A stretch of 64,000 bases of DNA from a virus, in IMG/VR virus record IMGVR_UViG_3300026518_000007, positions 35,326-99,325 of that record; one strand, 5' to 3'. Of this stretch, positions 9,700 through 18,322 are shown in pieces. Made by a program: the position numbers and the translations under genes. How positions within the stretch are numbered: position 1 is the stretch's first letter; every line of letters begins with the position of its first letter. The notes under the pieces are model-generated. The model was not told where the DNA came from and did no database searches. It was given only the letters and a program-made list of their open reading frames with translations.

Positions 9700-10308
9700 A
9701 TGGATTACATAATACCACCTATAAATTTAGTAGGACAATTTAAATTAAAGCAACCATTAACACCTATACTAAATGATAACGTAACATATACCGTAACTAA
9801 TATACAAACAATACCTAATCTATTAAACGATGATATAGATGTAGAGCAGTTAATATATTTAGACCAAGGATTAACTAGTGACGATTATAATAACGCATTA
9901 ATTAATAATATACCTATTATAACCTTAACTACTGAAGGTGATAGTGTTTTTAACATACCTAGTGATTATATAGAAAATATACCACAAGTAGTAGGTAAAG
10001 TATTTATAAATAAAGCTTTACTTGTTAACTTAGATTATTTACCAGATGATATAAATGTAGATTTTATTAAAGATGAAGTAAATGATTTAATAGCCACACT
10101 AATAGGTATAACTCCTACTTCTGAAATAGAAGAGATATCTGGTAAATATATAGCTAGTTATGAGGAAGCAGATGTATTCGAAGCTAAACGCTTAGCTAAT
10201 ATTAGAAATAATAAAACATGTAGGAGTATGCTAAAAGAAATTACTAAAACACTACAGGAATATAAAGATAAGAATAAATTACTTATACGTAAAATTGAGA
10301 ATATCTAG
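9700..10308 (+). CDS. hypothetical protein, 202 residues, virion-like
   Basis: Not recognised. The first ~100 residues are Asn/Thr/Pro-rich and probably beta-structured. The last ~60 are helical and basic (LKEITKTLQEYKDKNK region), resembling an assembly or coiled-coil end. AAAAAGGA precedes the ATG. It stands alone between the divergent RNase H gene and a strong terminator. A small tail or head accessory role is possible but only by style. Confidence 0.65.
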   Translation: MDYIIPPINLVGQFKLKQPLTPILNDNVTYTVTNIQTIPNLLNDDIDVEQLIYLDQGLTSDDYNNALINNIPIITLTTEGDSVFNIPSDYIENIPQVVGKVFINKALLVNLDYLPDDINVDFIKDEVNDLIATLIGITPTSEIEEISGKYIASYEEADVFEAKRLANIRNNKTCRSMLKEITKTLQEYKDKNKLLIRKIENI

Positions 10309-10332
10309 TAGTTGGTTTAAACCAACTACTAG
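10305..10332 (+). terminator. terminator after the 202-residue gene
   Basis: Perfect 12-bp stem (10305-10316 with 10321-10332) around TTAA, so the whole element is one palindrome. It overlaps the stop codon and is followed by a T-run near 10338-10344. Confidence 0.85.
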
Positions 10333-10384
10333 TATGCTTTTTTTCTAACTAATATATTATATTAACTCTATTTCTTTTTGTGCG

Positions 10385-10399
10385 TATATTACTAATATG
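10385..10399 (+). promoter_or_regulatory. class 1 promoter-like motif
   Basis: TATATTACTAATATG lies 40 bases before the AAA+ ATPase start and behind a terminator, so it should drive the ATPase and RNA polymerase beta' genes. Confidence 0.65.
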
Positions 10400-10439
10400 A
10401 TATCGAGTTACGTAACATATAATATTAAAAGGAGCATGT

Positions 10440-11516
10440 ATGATGATGAACCCCATGATGTCTTTTCCAGGCATATATGAACTTAAACAAATACACGGAG
10501 AATATACATTAAATTATGTATCGTTTAAATTTAAAGAGCCAGAAAAGCTATATGGCAAATTACCTAAGTATATTAATTTCTACTGGAATGCATTCGTAAG
10601 AAGAAAATTTAATAGCGGGGTAATATTAACGGGCCAAGCAGGAGCTGGTAAATCTGAGATGGCTAAAATTTTATCTAACTTATGTGTAGAGAAAAATGCC
10701 ATGAAAGTTATTTTACTATCTAATATACAATTCAATCAGAAACTTATAACATATCTAGACTTAATGGATAATGTAGTATTTTTCTTCGATGAGTTCGGTA
10801 AATCATTTAATACTAGTCAACAGGATAAAATGCTGACTATGCTTTCTAATACTTTAGGAATGAATAGGATAGTTATAATAACAGAGAACCATAAAAATAG
10901 GATATCTCCGTTTATACTTAATAGACCAGGTAGGATAACTTATGCTTTACATTTTGGTAAGTTAGACGTAGAGACTATTACCGAGTACTGTGAGGAATTT
11001 AAAGTACTTAGTGATTTCTACGATGATTTACTAGACGCTTATAGGGGGTTAGTAACTTTTACAATAGACCACCTTAAAGCTATAGTAGAAGAACATATAT
11101 CGAATAGGGATATGAAATTAAAAGAGTTATTAGAATTGCTTAATTTAGATTTTATATCTGGTAATGATATACTTAAATTATATAAGTTAGAAGAGATAGG
11201 CGATGAGGATGAAGTTAAAATAGAGTTCGATTTCACTAAACTTAGAATATACCCTAATGAGATACTTATGAGTCATTTAGAACTACCTAGATTTACCATA
11301 AATTTAGATGGTTTTGTTATAGACCCTACTATAGAAATGAAGGAAGAAGATAATGAAGCTAAACCAAGTACGCCTTTTGGTAATAGTCAAATACGAAAAA
11401 ATGAACGTAGGATTGATATTGGTTTAAATAATAAAAATATCTTAGACTTAAATAGTGAATTCGTTGTATTTAAGAAAGATAATTATAAAATAACATTTAA
11501 AATACTTAAAGGATAA
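10440..11516 (+). CDS. AAA+ family ATPase
   Basis: P-loop ATPase of the AAA+ type. Walker A is GQAGAGKS (65-72), Walker B is VVFFFDE (112-118), a sensor-1-like Asn is in ITEN (147-150), and NRPGRI (161-166) resembles the sensor or arginine-finger region of BCS1/clamp-loader-like proteins. The remaining ~190 residues form a helical lid and an acidic C-terminal domain of unknown type. GGAG ends 5 bases before the ATG triplet run. It is joined to the beta' N-terminal gene with only 2 bases between stop and start, which suggests coupled expression and perhaps a shared complex. Possible jobs are replisome loading or transcription remodelling; the sequence does not decide. Confidence 0.8.
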   Translation: MMMNPMMSFPGIYELKQIHGEYTLNYVSFKFKEPEKLYGKLPKYINFYWNAFVRRKFNSGVILTGQAGAGKSEMAKILSNLCVEKNAMKVILLSNIQFNQKLITYLDLMDNVVFFFDEFGKSFNTSQQDKMLTMLSNTLGMNRIVIITENHKNRISPFILNRPGRITYALHFGKLDVETITEYCEEFKVLSDFYDDLLDAYRGLVTFTIDHLKAIVEEHISNRDMKLKELLELLNLDFISGNDILKLYKLEEIGDEDEVKIEFDFTKLRIYPNEILMSHLELPRFTINLDGFVIDPTIEMKEEDNEAKPSTPFGNSQIRKNERRIDIGLNNKNILDLNSEFVVFKKDNYKITFKILKG

Positions 11517-11518
11517 AT

Positions 11519-12952
11519 ATGCCAGTTATACAGAATATAATAAGTCTAGATGATTTACACTCTAGAGTAGAGAAGAAGATAATGCTAAATGATTTAAAGT
11601 TAGAGGAGAGCGGCATCAAGGATTTAATATACTCTACCTATGATGACGAGATATCATTGATACCCCAGTGCTCATGCGGTCATTATGCTAAAGGTTACTT
11701 ATTAGACCGGATATGTCCTGTATGCGGTACGCCTGTTGTAGATATGTCATCTTCTATAGACCCTATCTTATGGGTTAGAAAGTTTGATGATGAGTTACCT
11801 TTTGTTAATCCTAAATTCTGGGTTGATTTAACTAAACTTATTAATACTAAAGTAGACAGTCTACGTTGGCTATCAGATAGTAGTTATAATCCTCCTAAAG
11901 TACCTCCTGTTTTACATAATATAAAAGAACTTATAGGAGGTAGGGAATATATCAATGTTATTAATAATTTAGAGAAAATCATCATCTATCTTAAACATAA
12001 CAGTCAGTTCAAAGCTTTTAATAAGCAGATGAAACTTGAGAAATTACATAAGTATTTCATTAAGAAGAAAGATGATATATTTTCTACTAATCTACCTCTT
12101 ATTAATAAGAAACTGTTCGTAGTTGAAAATACTAATAAAGGTAATTATACTAACCTACTATTAGCAGATATCATAGATTTAGCACTACTAGCTATAACTA
12201 CTAACACTGATGTCAATGCTACTAAGAAAAAGTTAGGTAGGAATACAGCTAAACTTATATCATTATCTGCTAATCTTTATGTGGATTATGTTAAGAACTT
12301 TGTTAGTAAGAAAGGAGGATTATCTAGAAAGAATATATTCGGTACTAGAGCACACTTCACATTTAGAACAGTTATCTCAACATTACGTTCTGAATTTGAA
12401 TATGATACTATACATGTACCATGGGATATAGGACTAACTACTTTTAGACCACATGTGCTAAATAAACTTTATGCATTAGGTTATAATCATAAAGATGCTA
12501 GTGCGTTAGTGTATGAATCTACATTTAACTATAACGAAGTTATAGATAAAATTTTACAGGAACTCATAGATGAATCTCCGTATAAAGGAATACCTGTTCT
12601 AGCTAATAGAAATCCTAGTTTGGGTGTAGGTAGTATAGTTAAAGTTTTTATAACTAGATTTAAGACTAATGTACATGACCATACTACAGGTTTTCCATTA
12701 CCGCTGATGCCATCGTTAAACGCAGATGTGGATGGAGATGAATTAAACTTTACAGTATTAACGGACAATATGCTAGCAGAGTTGGCTGAGGCATTTAACC
12801 CATTTAGAAATGTACCAGAGTTGGATATATACAAAATAAGTGGTAACCTTAATATAGCTAAAACTTCTATATTAACACTTATGTCTTACTTGGATACTAA
12901 TGAAGAAGCTGAGGATGAAGAAGACTTAGTTTATGACATGTTAACTATGTGA
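11519..12952 (+). CDS. RNA polymerase beta' subunit, N-terminal part (split)
   Basis: It carries the catalytic centre of a DNA-dependent RNA polymerase. Cys51, Cys53, Cys66 and Cys69 form the N-terminal zinc-binding domain. RKNIFGTRAHFTFRT matches the region of bacterial beta' around RVDYSGRS. VLANRNPSLG corresponds to LLNRAPTLHR. NADVDGD (401-407) is the Mg-binding NADFDGD loop, with all three Asp kept but Phe changed to Val. The protein stops ~70 residues after this loop, where bacterial beta' continues for hundreds of residues; the missing part is the gene at 57088. A beta' broken here is the layout known from phiKZ- and AR9-type phages. It is the second gene of the unit starting at 10440 and ends at a strong hairpin. 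Confidence 0.9.
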   Translation: MPVIQNIISLDDLHSRVEKKIMLNDLKLEESGIKDLIYSTYDDEISLIPQCSCGHYAKGYLLDRICPVCGTPVVDMSSSIDPILWVRKFDDELPFVNPKFWVDLTKLINTKVDSLRWLSDSSYNPPKVPPVLHNIKELIGGREYINVINNLEKIIIYLKHNSQFKAFNKQMKLEKLHKYFIKKKDDIFSTNLPLINKKLFVVENTNKGNYTNLLLADIIDLALLAITTNTDVNATKKKLGRNTAKLISLSANLYVDYVKNFVSKKGGLSRKNIFGTRAHFTFRTVISTLRSEFEYDTIHVPWDIGLTTFRPHVLNKLYALGYNHKDASALVYESTFNYNEVIDKILQELIDESPYKGIPVLANRNPSLGVGSIVKVFITRFKTNVHDHTTGFPLPLMPSLNADVDGDELNFTVLTDNMLAELAEAFNPFRNVPELDIYKISGNLNIAKTSILTLMSYLDTNEEAEDEEDLVYDMLTM

Positions 12953-12954
12953 CG

Positions 12955-12980
12955 TATAGTACAGCCTAAGCTGTACTATA
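12955..12980 (+). terminator. terminator after the beta' N-terminal gene
   Basis: Perfect 11-bp stem (12955-12965 with 12970-12980), loop CTAA, followed by a T-run at 12991-12997. Confidence 0.85.
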
Positions 12981-12998
12981 TGGACATCTCTTTTTTTC

Positions 12999-13014
12999 TT
13001 TGAATAAATATAAG
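12999..13014 (+). promoter_or_regulatory. class 2 promoter-like motif
   Basis: TTTGAATAAATATAAG begins two bases after the T-run of the terminator and ends just before the AAAAGGA of the next gene, where transcription must restart. Confidence 0.45.
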
Positions 13015-13030
13015 AAAAGGATTTTAAATC

Positions 13031-14143
13031 ATGCTAGATAGAAAAATAGATTTGAAGATAGAGCCTGTTATTAAACAGAAAACTATGTTGCAAGAAGGTA
13101 ATGAGATTATAGATGATTCTATAGAGAATTACTATAAAGCCGTTAGTGAAAGTAATGATAAAAGTATAAGCGTTACTAGTGACACTGATACCGGTAGCGT
13201 ATCCGATGATACTGAAGAGTATACTAGTTATAACGATGACTATACTACCTATACTAATGGTCAAGAAGCATTTGAGTTTATAGATAAGGCTTTTTATAAA
13301 GTAGATAAAGCTTTTGAAAAAGGTGTATCTGGTATCATGGATTACTTTAACACTATGAATATAGCGATAGATGGACTCATAGATTATAAAACTAAAACTC
13401 CTAATATAAAAGACTTATATGTAGCTAGAACTACATTAGTGACACATATGAAGAACGGTTTTAAATTCTATAAAATAGCAGATAAGAAATCACCTGTTAT
13501 GTTAGGATTAAATGTAACGTTACCAGAACTATATAATATCGTTAATGATAACAGTTATTTTGTTAAAAGTACATTAACAGTTTTAGATAACTTTAATAGT
13601 CTACTAGATGATATCTTAGATAGTAAAGCTGATAGTATATCCGTTAATATAGATAAGAATGAATTACACTCTCTTAATAAAGCAGTTGTAGCTATGAATA
13701 AAAATTTAGATAAGGTAACTTCTAATAAAGTTTTAGTAGATAGAAAACCCGTTAAAGAGTTAGTTAAAAATCTTAATGAATTAAATACATTAACTAAAAA
13801 TAACTTACACTTAGGTAGTAATTATAGAATGGAAGATTTAGAAGATATATACAGCATGAATGAAACTATCTTAGTTAAATTAAAAGCTATATATGATAGT
13901 ATTAATAAAAACAAAGGAGCTATGGATAGAGCTACTCTTAATATGTTTTCTGATTATATAAGTAATGTAGCTAAATACATAACTGCAGTCGCTTATAGTA
14001 ACTATGTATATTACCAGTTAATAAATATGAACATAGCCGTTATTAAAATAATGGATATAACTAAAGAAGACCATACTGTTATAGATACTTTAGCATATGG
14101 TATACGTGATGGCTATAATGTAATCAAAGATATTTTTAAATAA
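13031..14143 (+). CDS. hypothetical protein, 370 residues, possible inner-head protein
   Basis: Not recognised. The first ~75 residues are acidic and Ser/Thr/Tyr-rich, likely disordered, and end at Gly-Gln-Glu-Ala (77-80). An amphipathic stretch follows (KAFYKVDKAF, then KGVSGIMDYF, residues 86-106), and then an all-helical body. The order of acidic propeptide-like region, small-x-Glu site, amphipathic helix and helical body parallels the proteins at 35521 and 37333, so I suspect a related internal head or ejected protein; the sequences themselves are not obviously alike. It is a single-gene unit between two strong hairpins, preceded by AAAAGGA and the class 2 motif. Confidence 0.65.
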   Translation: MLDRKIDLKIEPVIKQKTMLQEGNEIIDDSIENYYKAVSESNDKSISVTSDTDTGSVSDDTEEYTSYNDDYTTYTNGQEAFEFIDKAFYKVDKAFEKGVSGIMDYFNTMNIAIDGLIDYKTKTPNIKDLYVARTTLVTHMKNGFKFYKIADKKSPVMLGLNVTLPELYNIVNDNSYFVKSTLTVLDNFNSLLDDILDSKADSISVNIDKNELHSLNKAVVAMNKNLDKVTSNKVLVDRKPVKELVKNLNELNTLTKNNLHLGSNYRMEDLEDIYSMNETILVKLKAIYDSINKNKGAMDRATLNMFSDYISNVAKYITAVAYSNYVYYQLINMNIAVIKIMDITKEDHTVIDTLAYGIRDGYNVIKDIFK

Positions 14144-14144
14144 T

Positions 14145-14172
14145 CTCTATAAGGTCATAAGACCTTATAGAG
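14145..14172. terminator. bidirectional terminator between convergent genes
   Basis: Perfect 12-bp stem (14145-14156 with 14161-14172), loop ATAA, between the 370-residue gene and the helicase gene. T-rich sequence follows in both directions. Confidence 0.85.
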
Positions 14173-14178
14173 TTATCT

Positions 14179-16344
14179 TTATTTTTTAAATATTATTTTC
14201 TTCATAAGTGTTTTAATAAGGTTCTCTTTACTATCATCATTTAGATTAACATTTAACTCTTTAACCATATCTATATTTATAAATGATGTTAATCCTTCTT
14301 CTATCTCTTCCTCTATCTCCTCTATGATTTCATCTTCTACATTCTCCTCTAACTCTAACGGTATAACTTGTTCAGGTATATCTATAGATTTTTCATTACC
14401 TGTTATATCGACTACGTTCATCTGGCTAGTATTTACTATGTATAAATCTCTCTCTGTTATATTAAACTTATTACCTGTATCTAATTTAACCATGAAAACA
14501 ACAACATCCTCATCATTACCTATACGCCATGCTCTAGCTATAGCTTGTTCTAAAAGATAACTTCTTAATGCAGTATCTATTAAAATAACTACATTAGCAC
14601 TAGTTAAAGGGACACCGGTACTTAAAGATTTATAAGTAGCTACTATAGGGTTAGAGGGGCTATCTAAATTATTAAAGTCTTTAACGGTATTAGTTAAATC
14701 TTTAGTATTATCACCATAAACTCCAACTGGTTGATAACCTTCTTTAATAGTGCGTTCTATAACTGTTTTACAGACTGATACATAGTTACTAAATATAAGA
14801 CCTTTCTTATTAGTTAAACTTAATAAGTTTTTATAGGATAGCTCTTTAGCTAATGCGTTATAACATTCTATCCTAGAGCCTAATAGTATTTTACCTAATG
14901 CTTCTCCTAAAACTTTAAGCTCTGGATATTTTATAATAGATTTAACATTATTAAAAGCTTTAGTATCACCACTACTTAAATATTTAGTTATGATGTTTTT
15001 TTCCATTAACGTAGTCTCTGTTAATATATCCTGTATCATATATAGTTTTTTAGATTTACTATGTTGTTGTATTACTTTTATATTAGATTTATAATCTCTT
15101 ATAATATTATTAATATCCCTATGTTTATATCCTTTATTAAGCATATTCATTTTCATATTCTGTAACAATGTTTCGAATTGACTTTCATATAGGTCATAAG
15201 AGTCCCATATCTCCATCATACGCTTATTTTTATAATCTTCCATACGTTTACGTATATTAGCTATAGTGAACCTCTCAGCGTCCTCTATGCGTAATTTATA
15301 TTCACTTATAGTAATATTAGGCATATTAGATTTATCTTTAACTATTCTCTCTTTATATAAACCAAATCTATAATGTAACATATCTTTTTTAATAGGAGTT
15401 AATCTTCTATAAAAATCATCAAATCTATCTACCACTGGAGGGAACTTATCATCTAGTATATATAACATAGGTTTAAGTTCTGTTAAACTCATTTTTATAG
15501 GCGTACCTGTTAATAAAACTATATCCTCTAATCTCATGTATGTGACTAACTCTAAAAGCTTTTGTGTCCTCATAGACGTTATCTCGTTAAAGTTATGGAA
15601 CTCATCTATGATTAACATAGGTTTCAGTTTTTTCAATCTCCTCATAAGCTTCTTATCTTCTAATATTTTACTTATATACTCATAATGCGTCACAATGAAT
15701 TTTTCACCATGATATACATCATTCTTAGCATCCAGCTTGATAACGCTCTGAGGGCTCTTAAATAGACTCTCAGTAACACTTTTAACCCATACCTCATCTA
15801 ACGTAGCTTTAGGAGCTAATATAATAAAATAGTTATACTCTAAAGCTTCCCCTAAACTTAAACTCATATAGGTCTTACCAACGCCAGCTTCAGCATCTAA
15901 TAAATATCCTCTTAAATTACCCATACGTTTAACTTCTTCATATTTCTTATAACTCAACATCTGATGTTCTAATGGACTATATTTCATATATCTTATTATA
16001 TTACCCTTATTAAGAACTTCCATACTAGTATTACTATATCTATCACTAACCCAACTTCTCTTTCTTATAAAACCTAATAAATCATTTATAAAAGGACCAC
16101 CTAACAACATCCCTAAGTCAGGTCTACTATCTTTTAATTCTCTTAATAAAAATTCTAACTCTAATAAGAAGAATTCGTATATATCAAAACTACTCTTATT
16201 TACTTTAACCATTATAACATTACAACTACTCTTACCTATTAGTTTACTTATAACGTTAAACAGTTCTAAGCTTTTATTAGTTAGTATAGTATATCTTTTA
16301 GTTCTACTGCCATAACTGTATTTAATACTTCTATATTTATCCAT
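14179..16344 (-). CDS. SNF2/SF2-type helicase or translocase
   Basis: Superfamily 2 ATPase with both RecA-like lobes. A Q-like PLEHQ lies near 124, Walker A is EAGVGKT (152-158), motif II is DEFH (247-250) and motif III is LTGTP (278-282). In lobe 2 come LIFSNY (motif IV), then YKSLSTGVPLTSA and QAIARAWRIG (motif VI with the arginine fingers), which is the SNF2-like signature. About 120 residues precede the ATPase core, a ~170-residue helical insertion separates the lobes, and the C-terminal ~100 residues are acidic. It likely moves on DNA to remodel protein-DNA or branched structures during replication or transcription. The start is supported by AAAGGA upstream. A second SF2 helicase lies at 60105. 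Confidence 0.9.
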   Translation of the reverse strand: MDKYRSIKYSYGSRTKRYTILTNKSLELFNVISKLIGKSSCNVIMVKVNKSSFDIYEFFLLELEFLLRELKDSRPDLGMLLGGPFINDLLGFIRKRSWVSDRYSNTSMEVLNKGNIIRYMKYSPLEHQMLSYKKYEEVKRMGNLRGYLLDAEAGVGKTYMSLSLGEALEYNYFIILAPKATLDEVWVKSVTESLFKSPQSVIKLDAKNDVYHGEKFIVTHYEYISKILEDKKLMRRLKKLKPMLIIDEFHNFNEITSMRTQKLLELVTYMRLEDIVLLTGTPIKMSLTELKPMLYILDDKFPPVVDRFDDFYRRLTPIKKDMLHYRFGLYKERIVKDKSNMPNITISEYKLRIEDAERFTIANIRKRMEDYKNKRMMEIWDSYDLYESQFETLLQNMKMNMLNKGYKHRDINNIIRDYKSNIKVIQQHSKSKKLYMIQDILTETTLMEKNIITKYLSSGDTKAFNNVKSIIKYPELKVLGEALGKILLGSRIECYNALAKELSYKNLLSLTNKKGLIFSNYVSVCKTVIERTIKEGYQPVGVYGDNTKDLTNTVKDFNNLDSPSNPIVATYKSLSTGVPLTSANVVILIDTALRSYLLEQAIARAWRIGNDEDVVVFMVKLDTGNKFNITERDLYIVNTSQMNVVDITGNEKSIDIPEQVIPLELEENVEDEIIEEIEEEIEEGLTSFINIDMVKELNVNLNDDSKENLIKTLMKKIIFKK

Positions 16345-16998
16345 AAGTTCATATCCTTTAATATTATATTCAGTATATCATCTTTCTCTTATAAGATATG
16401 TATATACTAGAAAGAAAGAGAAGCAGATAGCCAAGCAGCTTCCGCCGCCTGACCATCGCTGAAAAAAAAATTTCCTTTAAAACACTATTCTTCTATTAGA
16501 CTACCGTCAATCTTCTTAACGTTTTTGTAAAATTAAAATTTAAAATTAAAAAATAAATCTATAAAAATAAATCTTAAAAAATTAAAAAAAAAATAGTTGA
16601 CTTAAAAATTTTAATTTTTAAAGTCATCCTCAATATATATATAATATAAAGAGGAGGCTTCGCCTCCTATACAGGTTTCTAATATTCCTTCACTTACGCT
16701 CGTTCCGTTGGCTCGCTTCAGTTCATCCATATATAGGGTGCCCCAATGAAAAGGTCATTGGTCCTGTATACCCGAAATATATATTAACTGTTAATAAACT
16801 ATTTATATACTATTTCATATAATAGGTTAATATAATAATAATAACAATAATAAGATAGTAATAGATAATAAGTAGATGTTAATAGATTAAGGTTAAATGT
16901 TTTTTTTTAATTTAAAAAATAATAAGAAGAAAGTTAGAATAACAATCAGCTATAGTACAGATGATGTATTGAATAATATATTAAAGGAGATAACAATA
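16345..16998. other. long non-coding control region
   Basis: About 550-650 bases hold no credible gene. The stretch lies between the divergently transcribed helicase and the 354-residue gene. It has A/T homopolymer patches (16531-16620) and unusual GC-rich islands (16430-16461 and 16652-16730). There is a near-perfect inverted repeat GACTTAAAAATT / AATTTTTAAAGTC (16599-16625), the folded element at 16652-16770, and a run of AT-rich repeats (16780-16890). It could be a replication origin, a packaging or control site, or the home of a small RNA; the sequence does not decide. Confidence 0.5.
16652..16770 (+). ncRNA. candidate structured RNA
   Basis: A stem AGGAGGC/GCCTCCT with a TTC loop (16652-16668) is followed by TATACAGG (16668-16675) pairing with CCTGTATA (16763-16770). 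These outer arms enclose an internal hairpin CCAATGA/TCATTGG with loop AAAGG (16743-16761). The enclosed sequence is far richer in GC than the genome around it, and no reading frame crosses it. The strand is assigned only from the plus-strand gene downstream. It is not a recognisable tRNA or known riboswitch. Confidence 0.4.
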
Positions 16999-18063
16999 AT
17001 GTTACAGTTATTCCATTTAACAGATACTGAAGATATTAGAGTTAAATATAAGTATCCACATTATGATAGAATAGAACATTATCTAAATACATATCTATAC
17101 GCTATAAGAGATTATTATAGTAGTAATGGTTTATATGTTAAAAGACCTAATGTTTTAGTTACACTTATAGAGAGTTTAGATGTCGATATGAATATAGATA
17201 TATTAGAACTATATAACATATTAGATAGTGATGGATATTACATATGTAACCAGTTAGGAATAACTACTAACAATAATAATAGTAAACCATTTGAAAATAC
17301 TATACTAGATGATGTTAATGAATATCTATATTATACTAGAGAGAGTTTTGATATATATGAAACAGATTATAGAAAGATAGTAGGTTGTTATATGTTACAT
17401 ACTTCTATAAGTGATATATTAATAACACATCCTAAAAGATATGACCATGGTAACTTCATGGATATAGGTATATATGCTATAGACCCAGTTAAGTTAGGTA
17501 TACAGTTCAGGCTTTGGTATAAGGAGCAGTTAGAAGAGGATAAGGATGTTGATGCTGCTAGATTCGTATATGAGGTAGTATTGGTTAATATCATACCTAG
17601 TATAATAGAGAAAACGTCTATAAGTAGATATATGAATATAAGAGATGATGTATATGTTAGTAAATATTATAATTACAATCCTTTTACATTACCAGATATA
17701 GGTAAGCATATAGATGAGATGTTGAAGTGGTTTATGGATAATTTTAAAAAGCATAATAGGATAACTTATAAAGAGTATCTTAAAACTATCATAGCTCCTA
17801 CTGGAGAGGATTTCTTAAGTATAGAACAATTACCTAACGATAGGGTTAATAGAAAGAATGCTTGGCTTATATGGCTATCTAGAATAGATATAATCATACA
17901 CCTATTAAAATATATAGATGAGAAGATGAATAAGGATGTTATAAATGAAATAAGATATGCGCTTAAGTTGGCCAACCGAAACAAATATTTTGAAGTAGAC
18001 TATTTTTTAACTAAAGAAATACTAGATGAGAAAATAGATAAACTAAATGAAATATTAAAATAG
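16999..18063 (+). CDS. hypothetical protein, 354 residues, virion-like
   Basis: Not recognised. The frame is open from an ATG at 16897, but the ATG at 16999 has a perfect AAAGGAG 9 bases before it and a class 2 motif (TATTGAATAATATATT) in front. The upstream start has only a weak AAGG at 4 bases and begins in a poly-T run, so I prefer 16999; the longer form would have 388 residues. The protein is rich in Tyr, Ile, Asp and Asn and looks largely helical. It is followed at 10 bases by an 82-residue and then a 266-residue gene in one unit, just before the major virion gene. A head or neck role is inferred from position. Confidence 0.65.
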   Translation: MLQLFHLTDTEDIRVKYKYPHYDRIEHYLNTYLYAIRDYYSSNGLYVKRPNVLVTLIESLDVDMNIDILELYNILDSDGYYICNQLGITTNNNNSKPFENTILDDVNEYLYYTRESFDIYETDYRKIVGCYMLHTSISDILITHPKRYDHGNFMDIGIYAIDPVKLGIQFRLWYKEQLEEDKDVDAARFVYEVVLVNIIPSIIEKTSISRYMNIRDDVYVSKYYNYNPFTLPDIGKHIDEMLKWFMDNFKKHNRITYKEYLKTIIAPTGEDFLSIEQLPNDRVNRKNAWLIWLSRIDIIIHLLKYIDEKMNKDVINEIRYALKLANRNKYFEVDYFLTKEILDEKIDKLNEILK

Positions 18064-18073
18064 GAGTTAGAAA

Positions 18074-18322
18074 ATGAGAGATGCTAAAGGTTTTTTTAAT
18101 GGGTCATTAGTTAACCCAAGTGCCTTATATAAAACAGGTGATGTTGTTAAGTTGTTGAAAGTATTAAGACATGATTATTCTATAACTAGTAATACTAATG
18201 ATATTAGTAATTTACCAGTTAAATATGTTATGGAGAATTCACGAGGTGAGTGTGAGTTGTTAAATGTTCTTAATGCAATTATACCTAACTGTTATTTCCA
18301 ACATTGTAATAAGGTAGCATAA
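18074..18322 (+). CDS. small hypothetical protein, 82 residues
   Basis: Not recognised. A basic, partly beta-looking chain with three Cys near the C terminus (GECELLNVLN region and NCYFQHCNK); no clear metal site can be set. GGAG precedes the ATG, and it lies 10 bases after the 354-residue gene. Its TAA stop overlaps the ATG of the next gene by one base (TAATG), so translation of the two is probably coupled. Confidence 0.65.
   Translation: MRDAKGFFNGSLVNPSALYKTGDVVKLLKVLRHDYSITSNTNDISNLPVKYVMENSRGECELLNVLNAIIPNCYFQHCNKVA

Noticed and set aside
16597-16647. Sigma70-like promoter TTGACT with TATAAT
   Set aside because: The two boxes are 37 bases apart, far from the normal 17, and TTGACT is part of an inverted repeat.
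16744-16790. Possible tRNA or tiny peptide gene in the folded element
   Set aside because: No cloverleaf with a T-arm and CCA-proximal stem can be built, and the ATG frame there is only 13 codons without a ribosome site.
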